Positions 12,021 to 22,063 of a stretch of DNA of 64,000 nucleotides are shown piece after piece (positions within the stretch are counted from its first letter, which is position 1; the number at the start of each line of letters is the position of its first letter). The position numbers and the translations under genes were made by a program. Source of the stretch: Neoarius graeffei (taxonomy: Eukaryota; Chordata; Actinopteri; Siluriformes; Ariidae); assembly GCF_027579695.1 (NCBI RefSeq), contig NC_083571.1, positions 40,234,443 through 40,298,442 of the forward strand, written 5' to 3'. Below the pieces are notes generated by a model. The model was not told the DNA's origin. It searched no databases and saw only the letters and a program-made list of their open reading frames with translations.

Positions 12021-12600
12021 CTTGCAACCCAGCAACCTCCACAAGTTGGCCCCGTGAGAGGTCTCCACATGGGACCAGAGTGGCTTGAGTGGTTACTTTT
12101 GTCTTTACCTCCAGCCCTAGCTCCACCCTCTCCAGAACACACCACCTGCGCGCCACTGTCCGCAGGTGGTGTGTGGCTTGTTGCAAATGCCAGCTGGTAA
12201 ATCTCTGGCCAATAGAACAGAGCCATGAGATGATTTGGTATTTTGTCCTGACCTAGATGCCCAGCCATGGGCTTATGATGAGCTGCATGGAATAAAAGTT
12301 CCCAGTGGCTCTTTGGGACCAACAATTGTGTTGTCTCTTCCTTAGTCTGAGTGTCTTGTGTCGCCTGATATAGCCTATCCTTAATAATGGAAAAGTACAG
12401 AAAGAAAGCGTAACATTAGGTTGGAGTTTCTGGCCATCATTCACTTTCACTTGGACAAAAGCATGCCTCAGATACTTGGCACACATCTGCTGTGAGAAAT
12501 CATCAGAGAGGTTCCCCAGAGAGGGAGAGGAGGGTTCCCCAGTCTGATGTCTGATGCTACAGTCTGCAACACAAAAGTGAGGGAAAAGTGAGGGGTATGA

Positions 12601-13995
12601 AGCAGAGAGACACCACAAAGCACTGCTTTAAGACTCACCAAGGCCTACTGGCACTGATCTGCCCACTGGATTGGATCCAGTGACACTTTTTGGTGAGATC
12701 AGTCAGCAGACTGGTGAGGTCCAAATAAATATGTACAAACCTGCAATGATATCCTGCCAATCCCAAGAAGTGTCTCAGCACCTTTTTGGTCTTGGGTCTC
12801 AGGCAGCCCACAACTGGAGCAGTCTTATGAATTTGGCAACACACCTGCCCATGGCCCAAGTGAAAGCCCAAATACCGTACTTCCACCTGTACAATCACAC
12901 ATTTCACCAGGTTTGCTGTGAGGCCAGCCCATCTCAAAAATTTTAGGACTCCCTCACATGCATGCGCCACTCCTAATTATTATTATAGATTATTATGTCA
13001 TCTAAATAGGCAGTGGCCTATGTACATTGGAGCCATAACATTTGATCCATCAGTCTTTGAAATGTAGCCAGCACCCAGAAGAGCCCAAACAGATATTTGA
13101 CAAATTGGTGTAAACTGAATGGGGTAGAGAAAGACCATTTTCTTTGGACTTTGGTGACAAGGGGATCTGACAATAGCCCTTGGTCACATCCAGGGTCAAA
13201 TAACAAGCTGTACCTAGCCAATCCAAGAACATACTAGGCATTGACAGGCATCAAATTTAGAAACTGTGCTCACATTGCACAAGTCCGCACAAAAATAGAC
13301 CACCACTTCATCCTTGGCAACCAGCACTATTTGGCTGTTCTATTCATTGTGGGACTCCTCTATGACTTCCATCTCTGGCATTTTCTCGACAGCAGTGGTG
13401 TTCTATGAAGTTTGTGCATGCAGGCAAGGGGAAAACACATCCAAAAATTCAGATTGCAACTTGGCAACATCCACCCTCTGGGATGATGAATGATGGTCTC
13501 CAACTGAGACTGGAGTGGAATCACCAGTTTTTGAATACTCCAGTCACAACTCCTCTCTCTCTGCCACTGCCATTGCCAGAACAACAGCCATCACCTCCCT
13601 TCCATGTTGACTGGTCTCAAGGTTTGACAAGATCCATGCCAATTCTTTCAAAGGGGATCTTGATAAAGAGGTAGAGGGTGCAATGGCATTTGGGATGGGC
13701 ACAACCTGCATACATCACAGCAGATGCCCAACCAATAAAAACAAGGCATTAAACAGGCTAGTATTTTATCAACCCTGTGGTGCCCTGCCAAGTGGTTCGA
13801 AGTGAGTCATGTGGAAAAGCATTTCCCAGCACCTTTGTGGTACCAATAATGAGGTAATTGTCTTGCCTGTTTGAGTGTCCTGGCTGACTTAATATAAATG
13901 TTTCCTAATAATAGCAAAATGGGAAAAGGCAAGCACTGCCCCAGCCTGAAAATTTTCCCCACCAATGACTGCCATCTGCTCAAATCCATTGTTTA
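12601..13995 (-). pseudogene. Gmr1-like Ty3/Gypsy pol, copy 2, decayed
   Basis: Lies 5' of copy 1 on the - strand and repeats the same order. An integrase zinc-region relic at about 13990-13680 aligns by eye with copy 1 at 12420-12150. It is followed by reverse transcriptase at about 13320-12640 (ARYSLLFDPGCDQG, FSTPFSLHQF, YLGFHLGHGQV, FLGLAGYH) and the RNase H start near 12600. Many stops and frame shifts are present, and the YLDD region is replaced by non-coding sequence near 12990. Two copies with the same integrase-first order make a rearrangement of one copy unlikely. Confidence 0.75.
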
Positions 13996-14003
13996 ATGTA
14001 TGT

Positions 14004-14543
14004 TCACCAGCCACTTTATTAGGTACACCCATACATCTGCTGTTTTATGCACTTATCTAATCAGCCAATCCCTTGACAGCAGCACAGTGCATAAAATCCT
14101 GCAGATACAAATCAAGAGCTTCAGGTAATGTTCACTTCAAACATCAGAGTAGGAAAAATTCTGATGATCTCTGTGACTTTGTGACATTGGTGTTGGTGCC
14201 AGATGGATTGGTTGGAGTATTTAAGAAATTGCTGATCTCCTGGGATTTTCACACACAACAGTCTCTAGAGTTTACAGAGAATGATGTGAAAAACAAAAAG
14301 CATTGACTGGATGACAGTTCTCTGGGTGGAAATGCCTTATTCATAAGAGAGGTCAGAGGAAAATAGCCAGATTGGTTTGAGCTGCCAGGAAAGATATAGT
14401 AACTCATATAATCACTATTTACAACCATAGTGAGCAGAAAAGCATATTCTGCAATAGCAGAAGCCCACATTGGGTTCCACTCCTGCCAGCCAAGAACAGG
14501 AATCTGAGAATCAAGAGCAAGTTCCTATTAAAGTGGCCAGTGA
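14004..14543. mobile_element. Non-autonomous DNA element with CCACTTTATTAGG ends
   Basis: Starts TCACCAGCCACTTTATTAGG and ends CCTATTAAAGTGGCCAGTGA, which are inverted repeats of each other with few mismatches. The interior has no transposase. This end type is common in fish genomes; the superfamily is not assigned here. Confidence 0.65.
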
Positions 14544-14544
14544 G

Positions 14545-14628
<84 letters not shown>
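14545..14628. repeat. (TC)n-(TA)n compound microsatellite
   Basis: TC units followed directly by TA units, lying exactly between the preceding DNA element and the next SINE. Confidence 0.95.
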
Positions 14629-14632
<4 letters not shown>

Positions 14633-14957
14633 CTCATTATCTCTAGCTGCTTTATCCTGTTCTACAGGGTCGCAGGCAAGCTGCAGCCTATCCCAGCTGA
14701 CTAAGGGGCGAAAGGCGGGGTACACCCTGGACAAGTCGCCAGGTCATCACAGGGCTGACACATAGACACAGACATTCACACCTACGGTCAATTTAGAGTC
14801 ACCAGTTAACCTAACCTGCATGTCTTTGGACTGTGGGGGAAACCGGAGCACCCAGAGGAAACCCTCACGGACATGGGGAGAACATGCAAACTCTGCACAG
14901 AAAGGCCCTCGCCGGACCTTCTTGCTGTGAGGCAACAGCGCTAACCACTACGCCGCC
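14629..14957 (-). repeat. SINE, variant with shortened head (copy 1)
   Basis: Reverse-complement SINE whose head reads GGCGGCGTAGTGGTTAGCG, lacking the eight bases ACGGTGGT between GGCGGC and GTAGTGG. It also has the AAACCCTCACGGACA variant and a short ACAGACATTCACACC region. The copy at 17513 shares all three changes. Confidence 0.9.
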
Positions 14958-14976
14958 ATATATATGTGTATATATA

Positions 14977-16576
14977 CAGTGGTGCTTGAAAGTTTGTGAA
15001 CCCTTTAGAATTGTCTATATTTCTGCATAAATATGACTGAAAACATCATCAGATTTTCACACAAGTCCTAAAAGTAGATAAAGAGAACCCAGTCAAACAA
15101 ATGAGGCAAAAATATTATACTTGGTCATTTATTTATTGAGGAAAATGATCCAATATTACATATCTGTGAGTGGCAAAAGTATGTGAACCTTTGCTTTCAG
15201 TATCTGGTGTGACCCCCTTGTGCAGCAATAACTGCAACTAAACGTTTCCGGTAACTGTTGATCAGTCTTGCACACCGGCTTGGAGGAATTTTAGCCCATT
15301 CCTCCGTACAGAACAGCTTCAACTCTGGGATGTTGGTGGGTTTCCTCACATGAACTGCTCGCTTCAGGTCCTTCCACAATATTTTGATTGGATTAAGGTC
15401 AGGACTTTGACTTGGCCATTCCAAAACATTAACTTTATTCTTCTTTAACCATTCTTTGGTAGAACAACTTGTGTGTTTAGGGTCGTTGTCTTGCTGCATG
15501 ACCCACCTTCTCTTGAGATGGACAGATGTCCTAACATTTTCCTTTAGAATTCGCTGCTATAATTCAGAATTCATTGTTCCAGCAATGATGGCAAGCTGTC
15601 CTGGCCCAGATGCAGGAAAACAGGCCCAAATCATGATACTACCACCACCATGTTTCACAGATGGGATAAGGTTCTTATGCTGGAATGCAGTGTTTTTCCT
15701 TTCTCCAAACATAATGCTTCTCATTTAAATGAAAAAGTTCTATTTTGGTCTCATCTGTCCACAAAACATTTTCAATAGCCTTCTGGCTTGTCCATGTGAT
15801 CTTTAGCAAACTACAGACGAGCAGCAATGTTCTTTTTGGAGAGCAGTGACTTTCTCCTTGCAACCCTGCCATGCACACCATTGTTGTTCAGTGTTCTCCT
15901 GATGGTGGACTCATGAACATTAACATTAGCCAATGTGAGAGAGGCCTTCAGTTGCTTAGAAGTTACCCTGGGGTCCTTTGTGACCTCGCCGACTATTACA
16001 TGCCTTGCTCTTGGAGTGATCTTTGTTGGTCGACCACTCCTGGGGAGGGTAACAATGGTCTTGAATTTCCTCCATTTGTTCACAATGTGTCTGACTGTGG
16101 ATGGGTGGAGTCCAAACTCTTTAGAGATGGTTTTGTAACCTTTTCCAGCCTGATGAGCATCAACAACGCTTTTTCTGAGGTCCTCAGAAATCTCCTTTGT
16201 TCATGCCATGATACACTTCCACAAACATGTGTTGTGAAGATCAGATGTTGATAGATCCCTGTTCTTTAAATAAAACAGGGTGCCTACTCACACCTGATTG
16301 TCATCCCACTGATTGAAAACACCTGACTCTAATTTCACCTTCAAATTAACTGCTAATCCTAGGGGTTCACATACTTTTGCCACTCACAGATATGTAATAT
16401 TGGATTATTTTCCTCAATAAGTAAATGACCAAGTATAATATTTTTGTCTCATTTGTTTAAGTGGGTTCTCTTTATCTACTTTTAGGACTTGTGTGGAAAT
16501 CTGATGATGTTTTCGGTCATATTTATGCAGAAATATAGGAAATTCTAAAGGGTTCACAAACTTTCAAGCACCACTG
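14977..16576 (-). mobile_element. Tc1-like transposon copy A
   Basis: 1600 bp between TA dinucleotides. Left end CAGTGGTGCTTGAAAGTTTG and right end CAAACTTTCAAGCACCACTG are perfect inverted repeats. Long sub-terminal inverted repeats follow (AAAACATCATCAGATTTTCA on the left and its counterpart near 16500). The transposase lies on the - strand and is broken. Confidence 0.96.
15197..16209 (-). pseudogene. Tc1-like transposase, broken (copy A)
   Basis: The - strand pieces in order are: N-terminal helix-turn-helix part (about 16206-15811, with the GRP-type basic stretch SGRPTKITPRARH), first catalytic Asp block ([10 protein letters not shown], near 15750), second catalytic block (QQDNDPKHTSCSTKEW, near 15490) and C-terminus (PDLNPIKILWKDLKRA to HTRY). 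The start codon is followed one codon later by a stop, frames shift at least twice, and the expected Glu of the DD34E triad in NPIENLW is Lys. The protein cannot be active. Confidence 0.93.
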
Positions 16577-16578
16577 TA

Positions 16579-16958
16579 TCACATCACATCACATCACATT
16601 ATCTCTAGCCGCTTTATCCTTCTACAGGGTCGCAGGCAAGCTGGAGCCTATCCCAGCTGACTACGGGTGAAAGGCGGGGTACACCCTGGACAAGTCGCCA
16701 GGTCATCACAGGGCTGACACATAGACAGACAACCATTCACACTCACATTCACACCTACGGTCAATTTAGAGTCACCAGTTAACCTAACCTGCATGTCTTT
16801 GGACTGTGGGGGAAACCGGAGCACCCGGAGGAAACCCACGCGGACACAGGGAGAACATGCAAACTCCGCACAGAAAGGCCCTAGCCGGCCCCGGGGCTCG
16901 AACCCAGGACCTTCTTGCTGTGAGGCGACAGCGCTAACCACTACACCACCGTGCCGCC
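16579..16958 (-). repeat. SINE inserted at the right end of Tc1 copy A
   Basis: CACCACTGTA, the last bases of the Tc1 end plus TA, is present on both sides (16569-16578 and 16959-16968). The SINE therefore entered an existing Tc1 end and duplicated 10 bp of it. Confidence 0.94.
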
Positions 16959-16990
16959 CACCACTGTATATATATATATAAAATTAGAGG

Positions 16991-17373
16991 GGGGGCGGCA
17001 CGGTGGTGCAGTGGTTAGCGCTGTCGCCTCACAGCAAGAAGGTCCTGGGTTCGAGCCCCGGGGCCGGCGAGGGCCTTTCTGTGTGGAGTTTGCATGCTCT
17101 CCCTGTGTCCGCGTGGGTTTCCTCCGGGTGCTCCGGTTTCCCCCACAGTCCAAAGACATGCAGGTTAGGTTAACTGGTGACTCTAAATTGACCGTAGGTG
17201 TGAATGTGAGTGTGAATGGTTGTCTGTGTCTATGTGTCAGCCCTGTGATGACCTGGCGACTTGTCCAGGGTGTACCCCGCCTTTTGCCCGTAGTCAGCTG
17301 GGATAGGCTCCAGCTTGCCTGCGACCCTGTAGAAGGATAAAGCGGCTACAGATAATGAGATGAGATGAGATAT
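16991..17373 (+). repeat. SINE inserted in an LTR fragment
   Basis: Full-length + strand SINE flanked by AATTAGAGG (16982-16990 and 17374-17382). The sequence resuming after it continues the retroviral LTR fragment described at 17374. Confidence 0.94.
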
Positions 17374-17510
17374 AATTAGAGGAAAATGTAATTTTTAGAG
17401 AGTAGTGATTTTTGGTAAGCTTCAGATACAGTCTCGTGAAAAGATGAAAATTGTTGTTTTTGTGTCACACTGTTCTATTTTGAAAGGTTATCATAAGTAT
17501 GCGTACCGTA
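17374..17510 (+). mobile_element. ERV LTR fragment, left copy (U3 start)
   Basis: AATTAGAGGAAAATGTAATT onwards is near-identical to 21939-21981 and similar to the first third of the LTR at 27404-27814. It includes the GTGTCACACTGTTCTATTTTG block also at 27521-27541. It is cut at 17510 by the next SINE. Confidence 0.8.
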
Positions 17511-17512
17511 CG

Positions 17513-17868
17513 TCTCATCTCATCTCATCTCATCTCATATCTCTAGCCGCTTTATCCTGTTCTACAGGGTCGCAGGCAAGCTGGAGCCTATCCCAGCTGA
17601 CTACAGGCGAAAGGCGGGGTACACCCTGGACAAGTCGCCAGGTCATCACAGGGCTGACACATAGACACAGACATTCACACCTATGGTCAATTTAGAGTCA
17701 CCAGTTAACCTAACCTGCATGTCTTTGGGGGAAACCGGAGCACCCAGAGGAAACCCTCACGGACACAGGGAGAACATGCAAACTCTGCAAAGAAAGGCCC
17801 TCGCCGGCCACAGGGCTCGAACCCGGACCTTCTTGCTGTGAGGCGACAGCGCTAACCACTACGCCGCC
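17513..17868 (-). repeat. SINE, variant with shortened head (copy 2)
   Basis: Carries the same 8-bp head deletion (GGCGGCGTAGTGG), the same AAACCCTCACGGACA change and the same shortened ACAGACATTCACACC region as the copy at 14629, so both come from one source subfamily. It ends directly against a TA run. Confidence 0.9.
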
Positions 17869-17890
17869 ATATATATATATATATATATAT

Positions 17891-17963
17891 CAGCTGGATA
17901 GTACAGTGGTAATGCTCACTGACTACGACGCAGGAGATCGGGGTTCGAATCCCGGTCGGGGCA
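17891..17963 (+). promoter_or_regulatory. tRNA-like module with A and B boxes at the LINE 5' end
   Basis: TAGTACAGTGGT matches the box A pattern, and GGGGTTCGAATCCC contains a perfect box B (GGTTCGAATCC), about 35 bp apart as in tRNA genes. GGAGATCGGGGTTCGA resembles eukaryotic tRNA-Asp. The T arm pairs in 4 of 5 positions; the D and anticodon stems are weak, so a functional tRNA is unlikely. An internal RNA polymerase III promoter for the LINE is the natural reading, but it is inference. Confidence 0.7.
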
Positions 17964-18001
17964 AAACATCATCCAGTAAGGGCCCTTAGGCAAGACCCCT
18001 C

Positions 18002-19060
18002 ATGATATATCGGCCTACCTCAGGAATGAGTGAAGACATAACTGATAGAGTCATATCGGCTCAGACGTCGCCCGGGTCAACAAGGTCTGCGTCAGTTGCT
18101 AGGGAACCAGGGCAAACTGATGAGAAATGGGCTACTGGAACAAGACATCGATGGACGAGGACAGAAAATACGGAGTTGCTGGAATGCTACTATACAAGCA
18201 GTCCCAGAGAGAGGGGATACATGCAGCGAATGTGGGACCATTGGATACTTCGAAACCCACAATCAAGGCTAACAAAGAAACAGCTATTAGCCCAGTGTTC
18301 CAACATCCGTAATCGAAATCTACTATCACAACTAGAGATTAATGAAATACAACAACGATGCTACGGCAAGGGGGAGCCAGGAAGACAGGTCAGCGGGGAG
18401 ATATCATCATCCCCACAACCAGAGATTGGGTACCAAGCCCCAACACCTAACAGCCTCAACACAAGAGCTGCTGACCTGAGAAGGAAGATCGTGACCCAAC
18501 TGGAAACCTGGAGCCCCCGACGAATACCGAAGCTGAGTTGCCAAGTACCTTCAGAAGATCTACTAGTAGATGTGAATGCTGCTCTGAAGACAATCTCCAC
18601 AAGAACCATCACTGAGACCAACAAGCTGATACACAGTACAGCAACAGTAATCATGGGGATGCTTGGACACAAGGTGGGCTCGGGACATAAACAGTATCCA
18701 CCATGGAAGAGACGATTAGAGGCCAAGATAAAGGGAGCACGGAGAGAAGTTAGCCAGCTAGCTGAACTACAGAAAGGGAACATGGTGAATAAAGGGGCAC
18801 CCAGGAAGTACAACTCACTCTCCATACCAGAGGCACTCGAAACTGCCAAACAGCGACTAACAGCTCTGGCCACCCGGTTGAAGAGATACACCAAGGAGGG
18901 AGAGGCCAGGAGAATAAACAAGCTGTTCTCCACTGAACCAGCCAAGGTGTACTCTCAGTGGCAGGGGAACAACAACTGGTCAGACCCACCAAGAGCTGAG
19001 GTGGAAAAATACTGGAACATGGAAGGCCCTGTCAGGCATCATTGCGGCAAGCATGTGTAA
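18002..19060 (+). pseudogene. R4/Dong-type LINE ORF, N-terminal part
   Basis: About 352 codons. A Myb-like region near residues 40-125 (RHRWTRTENTELLECYY, then SRLTKKQLLAQCSNIRNRN) is the usual target-recognition part of this LINE class. It is followed by a basic region ending TEPAKVYSQW and VEKYWN. The frame then runs out at a junction near 19025. The segment that should join it to the next frame, the first RT motifs, is absent, so this is a deleted copy. The true start may be a later ATG (18026). The protein would be non-functional as an RT. Confidence 0.8.
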
Positions 19061-20930
19061 GCATGTGGCTCAATACATGAGCGAGGCACAGAAAGGGATT
19101 GGCAGTAACACCAGAGGAGCCAAGCACCAGCTACTGGTCGATAGAACAGTCGCCCGAGACTGTAAGAAGAGACAGACCAACCTGTGCACTGCCTGGATTG
19201 ACTACAAGAAAGCCTACGACTCAATGCCACACACATGGATACTGGAATGTCTGGAACTGTATAAGATCAACAGGAACCTAAGGACCTTCATCCAGAACTC
19301 AATGGAAATGTGGAAGACAACCCTAGAGGCCAACTCAAAACCCATTGCCCAAGTCAACATCAAGTGCGGCATATACCAAGGAGATGCGCTATCACCACTG
19401 CTGTTCTGCATGGGCCTGAACCCCCTCAGTCGGATCATCACGAAGAGCGGCTACGGGTACCGATTCCGTAGTGGGGCAACAATCAGCCACCTGCTCTACA
19501 TGGATGACATCAAGCTGTATGCCAGGAACGAGCGAGAAATAGACTCGCTGATCCACACCACCCGGATCTACAGCGATGACATAGGGATGTCATTCGGATT
19601 GGACAAGTGTGGCCGGATGGTCTCAAAGAGAGGCAAGATGATCCGGACTGAGGGGATTGACCTACCAGAGGGCAACATAGGTGATATCCAAGACAGCTAC
19701 AAGTACCTTGGCATCCCACAGGCTAATGGAAACCATGAAGAAGCCACAAGGAAGTCAACCACAGCCAAATACCTCCAGAGAGTAAGGCAGGTCCTGAAAA
19801 GTCAGCTGAATGGTAAGAACAAGGTCCAAGCCATCAACATGTACGCACTACCAGTCATCAGATACCCCGCTGGCATCATAAACTGGCCAAAGGAGGAGAT
19901 AGAAGCCACAGATATCAAGACTAGAAAGCTCCTCACCATGCATGGAGGGTTCCACCCCAAGTCCAGTGCCCTGAGACTATACACTAAGCGGAAAGAGGGA
20001 GGCCGAGGGCTAGTGAGCATCAAGACCACGGTCCAGGATGAAACATCGAAAATCCAAGAATACATCAGAACGATGGCCCCAAAGGATGAACTGCTAAGTG
20101 AATGTCTCAGGCAGCAGAACCCTGATGAGAGTGCAGAGGAGGAGGAGGAACAGACAACCTGGAGAGACAAACCCCTACATGGTATGTACCACCGTCAGAT
20201 AGAGGAAGTGGCTGATATCAAGAAATCCTACCAGTGGCTGGATAATGCAGGACTGACAGACAGCACAGAGGCACTAATCATGGCAGCACAAGAACAGGCC
20301 ATAAGCACAAGAGCCATAGAGGCCAGGATCTACCAGAGTAGATCAGACCCAAGATGCAGACTGTGCAAAGAAGCCCCTGAAACAGTCCAGCACATAGTAG
20401 CAGGGTGTAAGATGCTAGCTGGATCAGCGTACATGGAGAGGCACAACCAAGTGGCTGGGATAGTATACAGGAACATCTGCAACCAGTATGGAATAGAAGT
20501 ACCCAAGTCCCAATGGGCCATACCACAGAAGGTGGCTGAGAACAACAGGGCCAAGGTTCTGTGGGACTTCAGCTTCCAGACTGACAAACAGATCCTGGCT
20601 AACCAACCGGACATAGTGGTGATGGACAAAGAGCAGAAGAGGGTGGTGGTGATAGATGTGGCGATCCCAGCTGACGCCAACATCAGGAAGAAGGAACATG
20701 AGAAACTTGAGAAGTATCAAGGGTTGAAAGAGCAGCTGGAACGGATGTGGAAGGTCAAGGGTTGCGTGGTCCCCGTGGTAGTGGGGGCACTTGGGGCAGT
20801 AACCCCCAAACTGGGAGAGTGGCTCCAGCAAATCCCAGGAACAACATCTGAAGCCTCAGTCCAGAAGAGCGCAGTCCTAGGAACATCGAAGATACTGCGC
20901 AGAACCCTCAAACTCCCAGGCCTCTGGTAG
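19026..20930 (+). pseudogene. R4/Dong-type LINE ORF: RT, CCHC knuckle, endonuclease
   Basis: In the other frame, codons from 19026 (A-L-S-G-I-I-A-A-S) lead into the Met at 19053, so the coding region began upstream of that Met. RT motifs seen: WIDYKKAYDSMPH, GIYQGDALSPLLF, and LLYMDDIKLYA with the YMDD catalytic pair. C-terminal to RT are CRLCKEAPETVQHIVAGC (zinc knuckle) and QPDIVVMDKEQKRVVVIDVA (PD-(D/E)XK nuclease). All later motifs look intact to the stop. The missing part is upstream, lost by a deletion that also shifted the frame by one. Confidence 0.88.
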
Positions 20931-20962
20931 AGGACCCGAGCTTGAGGATGACATGGATACCA

Positions 20963-20992
20963 CCCCCCCCCCCCCCCCCCCCCCCCGGGGGG
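20963..20992. repeat. Poly(C)-poly(G) tract in LINE 3' UTR
   Basis: About 24 C residues followed by six G residues, 30 bp after the LINE stop. The run may be mis-sized by sequencing. Confidence 0.8.
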
Positions 20993-21033
20993 TGAGAAGG
21001 AGATTTTTTTTTTTTTATATATATATATATATA

Positions 21034-21850
21034 CTCAGCAAAAATAAAAACTTGACACTCATTATTTTTCAAATAGTGTTTAGAAACTTTTCTTGAAAGA
21101 GTTCTTGTTGTGATTATGGTTAAATGCATTGTCAAGGGCATTACGTCACACATTCATTCTTCTGGTCGGGCCTACGTAGCACGTGTGAGAGCACTGCAAG
21201 CTAAAATCACGTTTCCACGAGACACAAGTGACGTGACCTATTGATACACGTGCAATTGATCTCACGGTAGCAGAGTAGAGTGTCATCTCAGAAAAATAAG
21301 GTTTTATGGTTAATTATTCGTTAATTTGCAATGCCATGACTGTCAAACATTCAGCGTGAACGTGCCATTGGCATGCTGAATATGGGAACATCCGTCACTG
21401 ACGTTGCGAAGGTTATGGGATGCAGTCGACAGACCATCCATAATCTCCAGACACGTCTCCATCAAACTGGCACCACAGCCGACCGCCCCCGTCCTGGTCG
21501 ACCACGTGTGACGTCACACGCAGAAGACCGACAGATTGTCTTACGTCATTTGCGTAATCGGTTTGTCACTGCCACATCCACTGGGAATGAATTGTTTGGA
21601 GGTCGAGTGACTGCCCAAACCATTCGAAATCGCCTGCTCTCTGCTCTGTATTAAGTTGTGACTCACAGTTTTTGATCATGGACATTGTCGTCGTGTTTCC
21701 GGTGGAACCGATTCCATGACAAACATGATCTGTATGCTAGAGCATCTTTAATGACAAGATAATTGAATACAATCGTTATTTTAAACCTATTTTCCAAAAT
21801 GTTCAAATTATTGACTTTGAAACGAGTGTAAAGTTTTTATTTTTGTTGAG
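21034..21850 (+). mobile_element. Tc1/IS630-like element, internally deleted
   Basis: CTCAGCAAAAATAAAAACTT at the left and the inverted AGTTTTTATTTTTGTTGAG at the right, flanked by TA on the left. It is 817 bp, about half the length expected for an autonomous member. It retains the DNA-binding part of a transposase and lacks the catalytic part. Confidence 0.85.
21373..21654 (+). pseudogene. Tc1/IS630 transposase N-terminal domain only
   Basis: 93 codons with a helix-turn-helix (SVTDVAKVMGCSRQTIHNLQ) and an RPRPGRPRVTS basic linker, then a second DNA-binding half (NELFGGRVTAQTIRNRL). It stops before any catalytic Asp. The frame is open upstream of the Met (IQREHAIG-type reading), so the original start was earlier, near 21336. 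Such remnants may bind element ends without cutting; this is inference. Confidence 0.8.
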
Positions 21851-21852
21851 TT

Positions 21853-21855
<3 letters not shown>

Positions 21856-21937
<82 letters not shown>
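21856..21937. repeat. (TG)n-(TA)n compound microsatellite
   Basis: About 20 TG units followed by about 20 TA units, ending exactly at the ERV LTR start. Confidence 0.95.
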
Positions 21938-21942
<5 letters not shown>

Positions 21943-22062
21943 GAGGAAAATGTCATTTTTAGAGAGTAGTGATTTTTGGTAATAAACTCATATTTCTGTC
22001 TGCTTTTTCCTAACAGCCTCGAAGTGTTGATTTATTACATTTTCCCACCACAGTTCTTGGTG
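21938..22062 (+). mobile_element. ERV 5' LTR with internal deletion
   Basis: The first 44 bp match the start of the LTR fragment at 17374, and the last 80 bp match the end of the 3' LTR (27751-27814: TAAACTCATATT, CCTAACAGCCTC, TTGATTTATTAC). The join is at about 21981, so roughly 290 bp including the promoter are missing. Confidence 0.85.
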
Positions 22063-22063
22063 A

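Larger units (their letters stand above)
9056..12600 (-). pseudogene. Gmr1-like Ty3/Gypsy pol, copy 1, split by a hAT element
   Basis: Read on the - strand the order is integrase zinc-binding region (about 12330-12150; H-H spacing of HHKPMAGH, then FYWP), an unrecognised linker, then reverse transcriptase (about 10371-9690; DGSVWFCVDYRKVNAVSK, then YLDNIVM where YLDD is expected, then FLGLTGYY), RNase H start (LQTDASDRG) and RNase H end (DHAPLQW near 9350). Integrase before reverse transcriptase is the reverse of ordinary Ty3/Gypsy order and is known for Gmr1-type elements of fish. Stops and frame changes break it (near 10165, 9460 and 9310), and the second catalytic Asp of YLDD is Asn. The hAT element at 10546-12020 separates linker from RT. 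No LTRs were located. Confidence 0.8.
17891..21017 (+). mobile_element. R4/Dong-type LINE in a TA microsatellite
   Basis: Lies between (TA)n at 17869-17890 and (TA)n at 21017-21033. In order it has a tRNA-like 5' module, a DNA-binding N-terminal region, reverse transcriptase, a CCHC knuckle and a restriction-like endonuclease, then a 3' untranslated stretch with a long C run and a T run. Endonuclease downstream of RT places it with the restriction-endonuclease LINEs, of which Dong/R4 members include microsatellite-targeting ones. It is internally deleted (see the coding entries). Confidence 0.85.

Noticed and set aside
20278-20831. - strand frames opposite the R4/Dong RT
   Set aside because: Antisense shadows; the RT and nuclease motifs read on the + strand.
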